Source of the DNA: Prochlorococcus sp. AG-412-I05
Lineage (GTDB): Bacteria; Cyanobacteriota; Cyanobacteriia; PCC-6307; Cyanobiaceae
Length of the DNA stretch: 64,000 bases
Assembly: GCA_003214855.1 (NCBI GenBank)
Contig: QCLC01000001.1
Coordinates: forward strand, 62,001 to 126,000
Reading direction: 5' to 3'
The notes below the pieces were generated by a model. It saw only the letters and a list, made by a program, of their open reading frames with translations, did no database searches and was not told the DNA's origin. Numbering within the stretch: position 1 is the first letter of the stretch; each line of letters begins with the position of its first letter. Of the stretch, positions 1 through 7,843 are shown piece by piece. A program made the position numbers and the translations under genes.

Positions 1-143
1 CAAGTCGACGCAAAAAGAGCACTTCAACAACCAGCAAAAAAACAGCCGCAAGCAAACCAAAAACTCGTAAACCTCCTGCTACTACAAAGACAGGTCGGTT
101 GCGAGCCAGTGCTGTTCGGGTCATCAAACCTGGTGAGGTTTGA
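1..143 (+). CDS. 3' end of a Lys/Thr-rich protein, possibly DNA topoisomerase I
   Basis: The frame with codons starting at position 3 is open to a TGA at 141-143 and encodes 46 residues rich in Lys, Thr, Ser, Ala and Pro, ending GRLRASAVRVIKPGEV. The composition is that of a basic, disordered C-terminal tail. Picocyanobacterial TopA proteins end in such Lys-rich tails and I recall topA beside a DUF2232 gene, so topA is my best guess, but no catalytic part is visible. Its stop overlaps the next start (TGATG), so the genes are probably translationally coupled. Coding status is fairly sure; the name is not. Confidence 0.55.
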   Translation, partial: SRRKKSTSTTSKKTAASKPKTRKPPATTKTGRLRASAVRVIKPGEV

Positions 144-619
144 TGCTTAAGGTGAGGGCAAGGGGCTTACTTGCTGATGGGTTCAGCCTGTGTGTTCCTC
201 TGCTTATGTTGATGTTGCAGTCCTGCGCCAATACGCCGTTTGGTCAGGAACTTGCGAACAGTTTTGATGCTCCCACGCAGGAGCCTGTGCCTGTCGCACC
301 TGTTTCCAGTGATCCAGAACCCACGAACTCTTCATCTAACTCAAGAGCTCCTGATCAGGACTTGAGCAACCCGGAAGCTGCTAATCCTCAGACATCAAGA
401 CAGGTTGAGCAGAAGCCAGAGTTGGCTATTAACCCTGTTACCCCGCAGCCTTATCGCATCACCATCAAGTTGTCCGCTGCCGATCCTTCGGCGCCCGCAG
501 AAGCCGTCACTCAGGCATTACGAATGGCTGGAGTGACTTTTGAGGTTGAGACGATTGAACGGGTCAAGGATCAGTCTTTGATCAGAGTGCCGCCTTCCGG
601 TATGGGAGCGCAGCCTTGA
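143..619 (+). CDS. putative lipoprotein, unknown function
   Basis: 158 residues from ATG 143, which shares bases with the upstream stop. The N-terminus has arginines, then a hydrophobic stretch (residues 16-26) and a lipobox LQSC with the lipidated Cys at residue 28, the pattern of signal peptidase II substrates. Residues 35-105 are Pro/Ser/Asn-rich and probably disordered. The last 50 residues look folded, with YRITIKLSAADPSAPAEAVT and an alternating hydrophobic pattern. I do not recognise the family. A membrane-anchored protein in a tight run of co-directional genes up to 3528 is the safe description. Confidence 0.7.
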   Translation: MLKVRARGLLADGFSLCVPLLMLMLQSCANTPFGQELANSFDAPTQEPVPVAPVSSDPEPTNSSSNSRAPDQDLSNPEAANPQTSRQVEQKPELAINPVTPQPYRITIKLSAADPSAPAEAVTQALRMAGVTFEVETIERVKDQSLIRVPPSGMGAQP

Positions 620-1296
620 TCTGTTTTGGTCGCTTGCGCAAGGGTTCGAGAGCTTCTCAACCCATAAGCCGTCGCCAGGCCCTGAGAATGATGGAGACTT
701 CTTACCTTGCGGCCGCTTCAGCTCTGATCTGGGTGGCGCTCTATTACCTTCCTGTTGGTGGGGCCTTATTTCGGCTGGCGTTGCCGTTGCCTTTAGCCCT
801 GCTGCATGTGCGTCGCGGTTCTAAGGCAGGGCTAGAGGGCGTTGCCCTGGCGGTGCTTTTGTTGATTGCCTTGATGGGGCCTGTTCGTGGTCCCTTGGTG
901 CTGTTCCCTTATGGCCTTCTAGCGTTTTGGCTTGGCTGGAGTTGGCATCGTGGGCTGAGCTGGTGGGTGAGTTGGGGGTGTGGAGTTGTGATTGGAACAG
1001 CGGGTTTTTTGGTAAGGGTTGTGGTGCTGTCGCTTTTGGTGGGTGAGAACCTTTGGGTGGTGATCACCCGAGCAGGATCAGGTCTGCTTGATCGATTGGT
1101 GGACCTGCTCAATCTCCCTCTGGCGCCAGATCTCAATCATGTGCAGTTGATGGCTTTTGCTTTGGTGGTTTTTCAAGAGTTGGTCTACGTGCTTGTTCTC
1201 CATGCGCTGGCCTTCTGGATTTTTCCTCGGCTGCAGAGACCAATTCCCGATCCCCCCAGACTTCTGCATGGCCTCGTTGCCCTGGACCCCCTCTAA
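616..1296 (+). CDS. DUF2232-like multi-pass membrane protein
   Basis: Up to 226 residues; the TTG at 616 overlaps the upstream stop. An in-frame ATG ATG near 688 (protein MMETSYLAAASALIWV) is an alternative start that would drop 24 residues, and the choice is open. Hydrophobic segments span most of the protein, including YLAAASALIWVALYYLP, LPLPLALLHVRRG, VALAVLLLIALMG and a final segment near residues 180-205, so five to seven helices are likely. This matches the DUF2232/YybS-like family in layout; its role is unknown. It overlaps the next start by 29 bases, suggesting one transcript with the CobT-like gene. Confidence 0.7.
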   Translation: MICFGRLRKGSRASQPISRRQALRMMETSYLAAASALIWVALYYLPVGGALFRLALPLPLALLHVRRGSKAGLEGVALAVLLLIALMGPVRGPLVLFPYGLLAFWLGWSWHRGLSWWVSWGCGVVIGTAGFLVRVVVLSLLVGENLWVVITRAGSGLLDRLVDLLNLPLAPDLNHVQLMAFALVVFQELVYVLVLHALAFWIFPRLQRPIPDPPRLLHGLVALDPL

Positions 1297-2479
1297 TTTC
1301 AAGTCGGGTTCGCCTCCTAGAGGTCTACCTTTAGCTTGTAAAGCCTTTGGTGCAGGTGCATCCCCAGCCGCGCAGGAGAGATGGTTAAGGCCCTGGCGGG
1401 ATGGGGGCCTGGGGTTTTCTTTACTGTTGGTGTTGGCTGGCACGCGTACTGCCGAGGTGGAGGGCATTTCGGCGGCAGGTGCTACTTCAGCTGCCCGTCG
1501 CTACACAGCGGTGGCAGATGCGGAACTGCTGCTTAAGGGCCCTGATAGGTCAAGGCTGTGCTCGCTTCCACCTCTTCCTGCAGGGATCTCACCGGCCCTG
1601 ATTAGTTATGTTGCCGCTCGTTGGATTGGCGTAGACCCATTGGTGGCGGCGGTGGGCTTAACACTGCCGCCACCATTCCCCCATTTGCGTTTGGAGGCGC
1701 CGGGAATGGGTCCTGCTGCTTGTTTGAGTACTGGGGAGGCCATGGGTCTGTCGCGTGTGCATGCTCTCTGGCAGCGTGGCTTTTGCCTTGGGCGTGGTCT
1801 TCGTCGTCCTTTGGTATTGGCCGAATGTGTCCCTGGAGGAACGACCACGGCTCAGGCTGTACTTACCGGGCTTGGCTTGCAGGTTGCTGATCTGATCAGT
1901 GGTAGTGCTCGTCAGGCACCGATGTTCTTGAAACAGGAGTTGGTTGATCGTGGATTGAGTAAAGCGGCCTTGGGGTTTAACCCTCCACCTCAGCGAGTGA
2001 TTGCGGCCTTAGGTGATCCTTTTCAGCCCGTCGCTGTTGGGCTGCTACTTGGGGCAAGAGAGGCGGGTCAGCCTGTCATGCTTGGCGGTGGAAGTCAGAT
2101 GGTGGCTGTGCTGGCTCTGGCCTTGGCAGCTATGGACCCATCCCATCGCCAGGACATGGTTGATGGGATTGTGCTGGGTACCACGTCTTGGCTGGCAGAG
2201 GAGGCTAAGCGTTCAGATGGCAGGCCAGGTGCACTTGAGTGTTTGATCGATTGCGTAGGGGAGTTTTTCGGTGTTCGCCTTTTGGGCTTGGCCACAGGGC
2301 TGCGTTTCCATAACAGTCAGCATCGGGCTCTTCAGGATTATGAGCTTGGATATGTCAAAGAAGGTGTTGGTGCTGGAGCCCTGGCGCTATTGGCTCAGCT
2401 TCAAGGGGCTTCTTGTGAGCAGCTGTTGGAGGCGTGTGATCAAGCTATGAACCAATTGTTGGGGACGTCTTGCTCATGA
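1268..2479 (+). CDS. cobT: CobT-like nicotinate-nucleotide phosphoribosyltransferase
   Basis: 403 residues from ATG 1268 (MASLPWTPSNF). An upstream in-frame start would lie deep in the previous gene and add residues with no family look. The body carries glycine-rich segments typical of the archaeal/cyanobacterial CobT-like family: CVPGGTTTAQAVLTGLGL, an ISGSARQAP stretch and VMLGGGSQMVAVLALA. CobT enzymes activate the lower-ligand base for cobamides with nicotinate mononucleotide. Picocyanobacteria are known to make pseudocobalamin, so dimethylbenzimidazole need not be the substrate. The in-window corrin gene cobM lies 24 kb away. Family is clear, exact substrate is not. Confidence 0.8.
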   Translation: MASLPWTPSNFKSGSPPRGLPLACKAFGAGASPAAQERWLRPWRDGGLGFSLLLVLAGTRTAEVEGISAAGATSAARRYTAVADAELLLKGPDRSRLCSLPPLPAGISPALISYVAARWIGVDPLVAAVGLTLPPPFPHLRLEAPGMGPAACLSTGEAMGLSRVHALWQRGFCLGRGLRRPLVLAECVPGGTTTAQAVLTGLGLQVADLISGSARQAPMFLKQELVDRGLSKAALGFNPPPQRVIAALGDPFQPVAVGLLLGAREAGQPVMLGGGSQMVAVLALALAAMDPSHRQDMVDGIVLGTTSWLAEEAKRSDGRPGALECLIDCVGEFFGVRLLGLATGLRFHNSQHRALQDYELGYVKEGVGAGALALLAQLQGASCEQLLEACDQAMNQLLGTSCS

Positions 2480-2520
2480 GATTTTCTTCTCCCCGTAGGG
2501 TCTGATTGATGAGTGGCGCC

Positions 2521-3528
2521 ATGCTTGAACAAAGGCAGCTTGGACGAAGAGAGCTGCTAAAACTGGGCTTGATGGCTGGGCTGATGGGCTTGGCGAGCTG
2601 TGGACGTGCCTCAGCAGCCCCTTTGTTGAGAGCAACTCCGGAAACGTTGCCAAAAAAATGGCGGCGCAGTTTGCCCGTCCCTTGGAGCTATCAACCGATT
2701 GAAGTTGATGCAGGTAGTAACCCTTTCATCGCCGCACTAGAGCAGGGCAATGACCTGTTGGCTCTTGGTGATGGTTGGCTAACGAGCTTGCCTGCAAAAA
2801 CCTTGCAGCGGATTGAAGCGCCTGGGCTTCAAGACCGGCTCGATGGTCAGGCGAGGGCCTTTGAAGCCAGCCTGGGAGCAGCCCTTCAGTCTCGAGTTCT
2901 TCCTGTTGGGGTCAGCCCCTGGGTGTTGCTCTTTCGTCAGGGTGATCCTTGGGCATTACAGGCAAGGTCTGGCTGGCAGGTTTTGTTAGACCCGGCTCTT
3001 AAGGGGCGGGTGGTTTTACCCCAGAGCCCCCGTCTTGTGATGTCTCTGGCTGAGAGGATGCAGGTCGCTGATGGATTGCGGCAGCTGCGTGCTCAGGCCT
3101 ACACCTTTGATGATCGGCAGGGCCTCAACTGGTTAATTCAAGGGAAAGCTCGGGTCGCAGTATTGCCGCTACAGCGCTGCTTGCCGAGTTTGCGTCGTGA
3201 CCCAAGGCTCAGCGTGGTGCTCCCCAACAGTGGAGCACCATTGAACTGGACTGTTCTTGTACGGTCTGCCTTGACCCGGGAGCCATTGCCACAGCAATGG
3301 GTCGAGCAGTCTTGGCAGGAGCCTCTGCTGGGACAATTGCTTGCCGGTGGTTGGATCCCTCCGTTGCCACGTGCAGAGTTGCGTTTTGCCTTAAGAGCAA
3401 TTCCTAAGGCTTATCGCTCCATTGTGTTGCCATCCAAGGAGGTTTGGTCGCGTTGTTGGTCCTTACCAGTGCTTACAGCTGTTCAGCAGCTTGAGCTGGA
3501 TCAGCGTTGGAGCCAATCAACCCCATAG
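2521..3528 (+). CDS. Tat-signal PotD-like periplasmic binding protein
   Basis: 335 residues from ATG 2521; ATG 2509 is an alternative giving four more residues. The N-terminus shows a twin-arginine motif (LGRRELLKLG) followed by a hydrophobic stretch and LASC, so export by Tat with possible lipidation. The body resembles spermidine/putrescine-type solute-binding proteins: a predicted two-lobe fold with GDGWLTSLPAKTLQRIEAP and VLPVGVSPWVLLFRQGDPW. No permease or ATPase for it lies alongside, so the ligand is unknown. It follows the CobT-like gene by about 40 bases. Its 3' end overlaps that of the converging aldo/keto reductase gene by 12 bases. Confidence 0.75.
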   Translation: MLEQRQLGRRELLKLGLMAGLMGLASCGRASAAPLLRATPETLPKKWRRSLPVPWSYQPIEVDAGSNPFIAALEQGNDLLALGDGWLTSLPAKTLQRIEAPGLQDRLDGQARAFEASLGAALQSRVLPVGVSPWVLLFRQGDPWALQARSGWQVLLDPALKGRVVLPQSPRLVMSLAERMQVADGLRQLRAQAYTFDDRQGLNWLIQGKARVAVLPLQRCLPSLRRDPRLSVVLPNSGAPLNWTVLVRSALTREPLPQQWVEQSWQEPLLGQLLAGGWIPPLPRAELRFALRAIPKAYRSIVLPSKEVWSRCWSLPVLTAVQQLELDQRWSQSTP

Positions 3529-4653
3529 CCTGCGCCTGGGAGCTGCCGCTAGGCGTTGGTGCGTGTCAGCGAGGAGATCCGGGATCGGCAGGTGATGGGG
3601 GCAGCGGGGTAGGCATTCGCCACAGCGCTCGCAGGCGCTGCCATCAATAGCTTCCCACCAGTGCCCTGCTCGTCCGATCAGGTTGTAACGCTCTTCTGTA
3701 AAAGCTTGAAGGTTATGGCCTACGGCCAGATTTCGTAGTCGTAGTAGATCTGGTATGGGTACAGATTTTGGGCAGGGCAGGCAGGCTTTGCACTGGCCGC
3801 ATCGTTTTTCACCTAGGCGGCGCTCACCTTGTTGGCGAAGTTGGTTGAGAGCTCTTTGCTCGCGTTGATTGAGTGGCCCATCGGCGTTGGCCAACTGCGC
3901 AGCAAGGGTCAGGTCCTCTGGCTGAGCAGCACCAAGGGTGAGGGTGCTGATCTTTGCAGCCAGCAGGAAGCGATAGGCAAGTTGGAGAGGCGAGAGTGGG
4001 CTGCAGTCCTCAACCAGGGTTGGGCTTGGGTCTTGAAGCCGTCCTCCTTTATCAGCAGGGGAGATTGCCATCACACCCATGCCTGATGCAAGGGCCTCCT
4101 GTGCAAGGGGAATACGTTCGGGATCTAGTAGGTGCAGATGCAGGCTGCAGAATTGAAAACGACCGCTTGCTAAGGCTTCCTTGATGAGGGGAAATGAGCC
4201 ATGGCTAGTGAATCCCACTTGGACAACAAGATCCTCTTCCTCAGCCCAACGCAATAGAGCTGCGCCGTCTCCCCTTAGGGCCCACTCCAGGTGCTCAGCG
4301 CGATTGAGGCCATGAACTGCAAGGTTTTCAAGTTTGGGGCGTCCAAGTCGCGCCAAAAGGTTGTGCAATTCGCACTGCCCTTCTTTCAGGCTTAGCCCTG
4401 GTAGAAGTTTGCTGGTGATGACCCAGCCTCCAGAAGGTTCAGCTTGGTTTTGTTGCAGCTGTCGCAGAGCAGTGCCAAGAAAACTTTCTGCTGGGCCATA
4501 GGCCGGGGAGGTTTCGATGTGGTTAATGCCAGCGGCCTGGGCAGCTTTAACAACCCCATACATTTGTTCGGCTGAGCCGATTGCCCTCATCGTCCCAAGG
4601 GTGAACAGGCTCACTGCCGGTCCCCGACCAAAGGGGCGTCGTATTGGCATCAT
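3517..4653 (-). CDS. aldo/keto reductase with C-terminal ferredoxin-type Fe-S domain
   Basis: 378 residues. The N-terminal 260 or so follow an aldo/keto reductase barrel (LFTLGTMRAIGSAEQMYGVV, AAGINHIETSPAYGPAESFL). The C-terminal part has two cysteine clusters, CGQCKACLPCPKSVPIPDLL and CERCGECLPRCPHHLPIPDL, which fit two [4Fe-4S] clusters. The classical catalytic Tyr is kept in the SPAYGPAES context. Such fusions couple a reductase fold to iron-sulfur electron transfer; the substrate is unknown. Its ATG overlaps the stop of the upstream gene (ATGA), so the two are probably co-translated. Confidence 0.85.
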   Translation of the reverse strand: MMPIRRPFGRGPAVSLFTLGTMRAIGSAEQMYGVVKAAQAAGINHIETSPAYGPAESFLGTALRQLQQNQAEPSGGWVITSKLLPGLSLKEGQCELHNLLARLGRPKLENLAVHGLNRAEHLEWALRGDGAALLRWAEEEDLVVQVGFTSHGSFPLIKEALASGRFQFCSLHLHLLDPERIPLAQEALASGMGVMAISPADKGGRLQDPSPTLVEDCSPLSPLQLAYRFLLAAKISTLTLGAAQPEDLTLAAQLANADGPLNQREQRALNQLRQQGERRLGEKRCGQCKACLPCPKSVPIPDLLRLRNLAVGHNLQAFTEERYNLIGRAGHWWEAIDGSACERCGECLPRCPHHLPIPDLLADTHQRLAAAPRRRLWG

Positions 4654-5243
4654 TTCTGTTGGTCGGGATCTGGATCTGGAGAATTGAAGGGTTCGTCTGT
4701 TTCACTTTCACGGGTTTGGAGGTGACGGACCAGCGCCGCAGGACTCACTTCATCAAGGAAGCGGCGGAATTCGTTCTGATCTTCTGCGTCAGCCTCGGCA
4801 TCTACAGGAATTGAGGCTTCTGCTACGACCTCCTCGAGCATCCAGATGCTGCTTTTGGTGCGGACGGCAAGGGCGATGGCATCACTAGGACGAGCATCAA
4901 TTTCAAGCAGCATTGTTGATTCTTCAGGAGTCTTCTCTTCCTCCGGTTCTTCCTCTGATGCCTTGAGACGAAGTTTGAGTACAGCCTGGAATGTGTTGTC
5001 TTCAATCGCGTGGATGATGACCCTCTCAAGTTGAAGATTTCCTGCTTTGAGCAGGGCCACCATCAGGTCGTGGCTCAGTGGTCTTGGTATAGGTGAGTTC
5101 TGAATTCCGGCCATGATGTTGTGCGCCTGGGCTTGATCGATCCAGATCGGCACCTGTCTTCGTCCGGATGGATCTCTGAGCAGCACGATTGGGCTGCGGC
5201 TGGACGCGTCGAGTGCGAGACCGGCAACGCTCATCTCGACCAC
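4650..5243 (-). CDS. bifunctional nuclease (BFN/DUF151) family protein
   Basis: 197 residues if the GTG at 5243 is used, giving fMet-V-E-M-S-V-A-G-L-A-L-D, the usual opening of this family. Longer starts up to 5291 would leave only 12 bases to the divergent ribE start and are less likely. Conserved features include RSPIVLLRDPSGRRQVPIWI, the PRPLSHDLMVALL segment, VIIHAIEDNTFQAVLKL and the acidic RPSDAIALAVR motif. The C-terminal tail is acidic. DUF151 proteins were described as bifunctional nucleases in plants; the bacterial role is uncertain. It forms a two-gene unit with the Fe-S aldo/keto reductase. Confidence 0.8.
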   Translation of the reverse strand: MVEMSVAGLALDASSRSPIVLLRDPSGRRQVPIWIDQAQAHNIMAGIQNSPIPRPLSHDLMVALLKAGNLQLERVIIHAIEDNTFQAVLKLRLKASEEEPEEEKTPEESTMLLEIDARPSDAIALAVRTKSSIWMLEEVVAEASIPVDAEADAEDQNEFRRFLDEVSPAALVRHLQTRESETDEPFNSPDPDPDQQK

Positions 5244-5303
5244 TGACCCCTCATCCCCCTTTTGTCCGATTATGGCCAGTGATGTTGCCACATACGGCCT
5301 GCC

Positions 5304-5966
5304 ATGTTTACGGGGCTAGTTCAGGCTGTGGGACGGGTGCAGCGTCGAGCGACTGGCTTGTTGGTGCAAGGCTGTTCCCCATTAGCACCTCTGGCAGAGG
5401 GAGACAGTGTGGCTGTTGATGGGGTCTGCCTGACGGTGGCTGAATTGATCGCGGATGGTTTTCGTGCTGATGTCAGTGAGGAGACGCTTTATCGAACCAG
5501 CCTTGGGGCAAAGGCGGATCGCGGTGGGGTTGTGAACCTTGAACCAGCCCTTCGCCTGTGCGACCGTCTCGGAGGCCATCTGGTCAGTGGCCATGTTGAT
5601 GGATCTGGAGAGGTGGTGGCTCTGGATGCTCGCTCAACGTCTTGGTATCTGGAGGTCTGCTGGCAAGATCCTGCCTTCGGACGCTATGTCTGCGAAAAAG
5701 CCAGCATTGCTTTAGATGGCATCAGTCTCACTGTTGCAGGATGCGTTGAAGACGGCAGCCGGTTCTGGATAGCGGTGATAGCTCATACCTGGACGAGCAC
5801 GTCTTTACAACAGTTGGAGGTTGGAGCTGTGGTGAATCTGGAGGCCGATCTGTTGGCCAAATACACCGAGCGTCTTTTGGCAGGGTCGCCTCATTTACCA
5901 ATGGCAAGCAACCGGAACACTCAAGAGATTTCAACGGAGTGGCTTGCCAGCCATGGGTGGAGCTGA
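5304..5966 (+). CDS. ribE: riboflavin synthase (alpha chain)
   Basis: 220 residues with the typical start MFTGLVQAVGRV. Two tandem lumazine-binding halves are visible: the first with GDSVAVDGVCLTV and FRADVSEETLYRTSLG, the second starting near LGGHLVSGHVDGSGEV with KASIALDGISLTVAG. The enzyme dismutates two 6,7-dimethyl-8-ribityllumazine molecules into riboflavin, in the cytosol. Length is as expected for the family. It is transcribed away from the BFN gene; no other rib gene is nearby. Confidence 0.95.
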   Translation: MFTGLVQAVGRVQRRATGLLVQGCSPLAPLAEGDSVAVDGVCLTVAELIADGFRADVSEETLYRTSLGAKADRGGVVNLEPALRLCDRLGGHLVSGHVDGSGEVVALDARSTSWYLEVCWQDPAFGRYVCEKASIALDGISLTVAGCVEDGSRFWIAVIAHTWTSTSLQQLEVGAVVNLEADLLAKYTERLLAGSPHLPMASNRNTQEISTEWLASHGWS

Positions 5967-6067
5967 GTCGCTAGGTCTTGCGCACAGGGACCTTGCAAAG
6001 CATGGCCGGCCCAGGAGACTCTCAATAGGGTTCAGATGCTGTTGATTCTGTCCATTTTGAACATTTC

Positions 6068-6658
6068 ATGACCGTTGATGAACGTCAGGATTCTTTGGTC
6101 ACTTTCAAGGCCTTTGCGATTGCTGAAGGCGTCGTGTTGATCGTGCTTGGTGTGTTGGCTTTGATCTTTCCGGTGGTCGCAGCAAGTTGGACGACCGGGT
6201 TGATTGCTGTGTTGTTTCTGGTGGGCGGCATCGTTGGCTGGATTAGCAACCTTGCTCGCTCTTCCCGTATGGCCAGTTGGGTTTGTTTTTGGCGTCTAGT
6301 GGTATCAACACTGTTTTTGGTAGCAGGCGCATCGATGATCTCCAATATGAAGAACCCTGCTGAAGTAGCTGTTCAGGTGGCGACATTTGCCTTGGCGATT
6401 GGCATTGTGTTTTTGGCAGAGGGTGTTGTGGCTTTCTGTACTGGACTGGCGAACGCAAAACGCGCTGGGTCTGGCTGGGCAATTGCCAATGGGGTGATCA
6501 CTTTTATTCTTGGCTTGTTGATTGTGACAATGAAGTTTTGGCAGCTGTCGTGGGTACTCGGAGTATTGGTGGGAATCAGCTTTCTGTTTAGTGGCATTGA
6601 CTTGATTGGTTTTAGTGCAACCCTGCACGACGACAACCAGCCCCCTGTTCTCACCTGA
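6068..6658 (+). CDS. HdeD/DUF308-family membrane protein
   Basis: 196 residues made almost wholly of six hydrophobic segments in three pairs, e.g. AEGVVLIVLGVLALIFPVVA, TGLIAVLFLVGGIVGWI, LAIGIVFLAEGVVAF and GVITFILGLLIVTMKFW. This repeated pair layout with short loops is that of DUF308/HdeD proteins, linked in enteric bacteria to acid resistance. The function in cyanobacteria is not established. It stands alone between ribE and the converging cyAbrB gene. Confidence 0.85.
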   Translation: MTVDERQDSLVTFKAFAIAEGVVLIVLGVLALIFPVVAASWTTGLIAVLFLVGGIVGWISNLARSSRMASWVCFWRLVVSTLFLVAGASMISNMKNPAEVAVQVATFALAIGIVFLAEGVVAFCTGLANAKRAGSGWAIANGVITFILGLLIVTMKFWQLSWVLGVLVGISFLFSGIDLIGFSATLHDDNQPPVLT

Positions 6659-6761
6659 AGTGGCTAAAAAAGATCTATTCAGTTGTGCCAATTGCTAATT
6701 TTCGGGTGTCTCTAAGGCGATGTTGATGATGGAGAGACCAAAGCATTAAGGAGGGGGCGAA

Positions 6762-7124
6762 TTAATTCTTGCCACCCTCATTTTCTAGTGGTAGCAACCA
6801 GATAGCACCTGATTCTCGGTGGATTTCGATGCGGAACTCTTGACCAGGCTCTAGGCCGAGTCTGCGTGTATAGGCGTGCCCAATAAGCAAGTTGCCATTT
6901 CCGTGGACCCTAGTGCGAAACTCGGCCTGACGACCGCGGGAAGCTGCTGGCCCTCCACTACTGGAGGGAAGCTTGTAACCCTTGGCTTCCACGAGAGCTC
7001 GATAGAAACTCTTGCGCAAGACACGTCCACTTGGCCCCACGTATCCGCAGCCACGAGCAATCTCATCCTCAGGACGGTTGCTGAGTGACCTGGCCTTGTC
7101 TAGAAGTTCTTTTCCGACGAGCAT
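6762..7124 (-). CDS. cyanobacterial AbrB-family (cyAbrB) transcription regulator
   Basis: 120 residues from ATG 7124 (MLVGKELLDKARSLSN), the start seen in the family. Longer in-frame extensions run into the ctaE 3' end and are unlikely. The N-terminal helical part has EDEIARGCGYVG and the RKSFYRALVEAKG segment. The C-terminal part (NLLIGHAYTRRLGLEPGQEF) is the AbrB-like beta DNA-binding domain, which in cyAbrB sits at the C-terminus. CyAbrB proteins regulate carbon/nitrogen genes in cyanobacteria. It lies just downstream of ctaCDE on the same strand with about 95 bases between, so read-through is possible. Confidence 0.85.
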   Translation of the reverse strand: MLVGKELLDKARSLSNRPEDEIARGCGYVGPSGRVLRKSFYRALVEAKGYKLPSSSGGPAASRGRQAEFRTRVHGNGNLLIGHAYTRRLGLEPGQEFRIEIHRESGAIWLLPLENEGGKN

Positions 7125-7219
7125 TTCGCCAGGTTTATTCGTGTTGATTCTGACGAATTCTTCCGACCGTGGCAAGTTATTGCTCGAACTTCTCTTGATT
7201 GAGATGTAGGGCCTTGGCT

Positions 7220-7843
7220 TTAGAGAAGGTAGAAGATGATGAATAAGATCACCCAGATGCCATCTACGAAGTGCCAATAGAGCTCAGCGGCTTCGAGGGG
7301 GAAATGGTTTTCACTGGTGACACGACCGCCTGGTGAACGCGACTGCCACCACACGATCAATATCATGATCGTCCCTAGGGTGACGTGTAGCCCGTGAAAG
7401 CCTGTAACGGCATAGAAGGTGCTGGCGTAAAGGTTGTCCGTGAGGCCAAATGGCAGTGTGAAGTACTCGACCATTTGGCTGGTTAGAAAGGCCAGCCCAA
7501 GGCCAGCAGTGATGAACAACCAACGTTGACACTGGCCTGATTGGTTGCGCTTCAGAGCTTGTCCAGCTCGATGGAAAGTGGCGCTGCTCACGAGGAGTAA
7601 CACCGTATTCAAGGTGGGGAGGGGCAGCTCTAATTCATAAACCGCATCAGGCAGCAGGGGGTTGACAGCCCGAAATGTGAGATAGGCGACAAAAAAGCCC
7701 GCGAAGGTCATGCCATCAGCCACTAGGAAGGTGGCTAGGCCGAACATGCGGTGATCAGCATGTTCCTCTCCAGTCTCAGCATGTTTATCTGCTAGATCAG
7801 CCTGCTCCTGATAGTCATGGTCGATTGTTGGAAGGGATGTCAT
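7220..7843 (-). CDS. ctaE: cytochrome c oxidase subunit III
   Basis: 207 residues with five or more membrane helices. Typical subunit III elements are the early FGLATFLVADGMTFAGFFVA, the TGFHGLHVTLGT motif and the C-terminal YWHFVDGIWVILFIIFY. It stabilises the oxidase core and is the last gene of ctaC-ctaD-ctaE. Its start overlaps the ctaD stop by four bases. The oxidase passes electrons from cytochrome c (or plastocyanin) to oxygen in the thylakoid or plasma membrane. Confidence 0.95.
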   Translation of the reverse strand: MTSLPTIDHDYQEQADLADKHAETGEEHADHRMFGLATFLVADGMTFAGFFVAYLTFRAVNPLLPDAVYELELPLPTLNTVLLLVSSATFHRAGQALKRNQSGQCQRWLFITAGLGLAFLTSQMVEYFTLPFGLTDNLYASTFYAVTGFHGLHVTLGTIMILIVWWQSRSPGGRVTSENHFPLEAAELYWHFVDGIWVILFIIFYLL

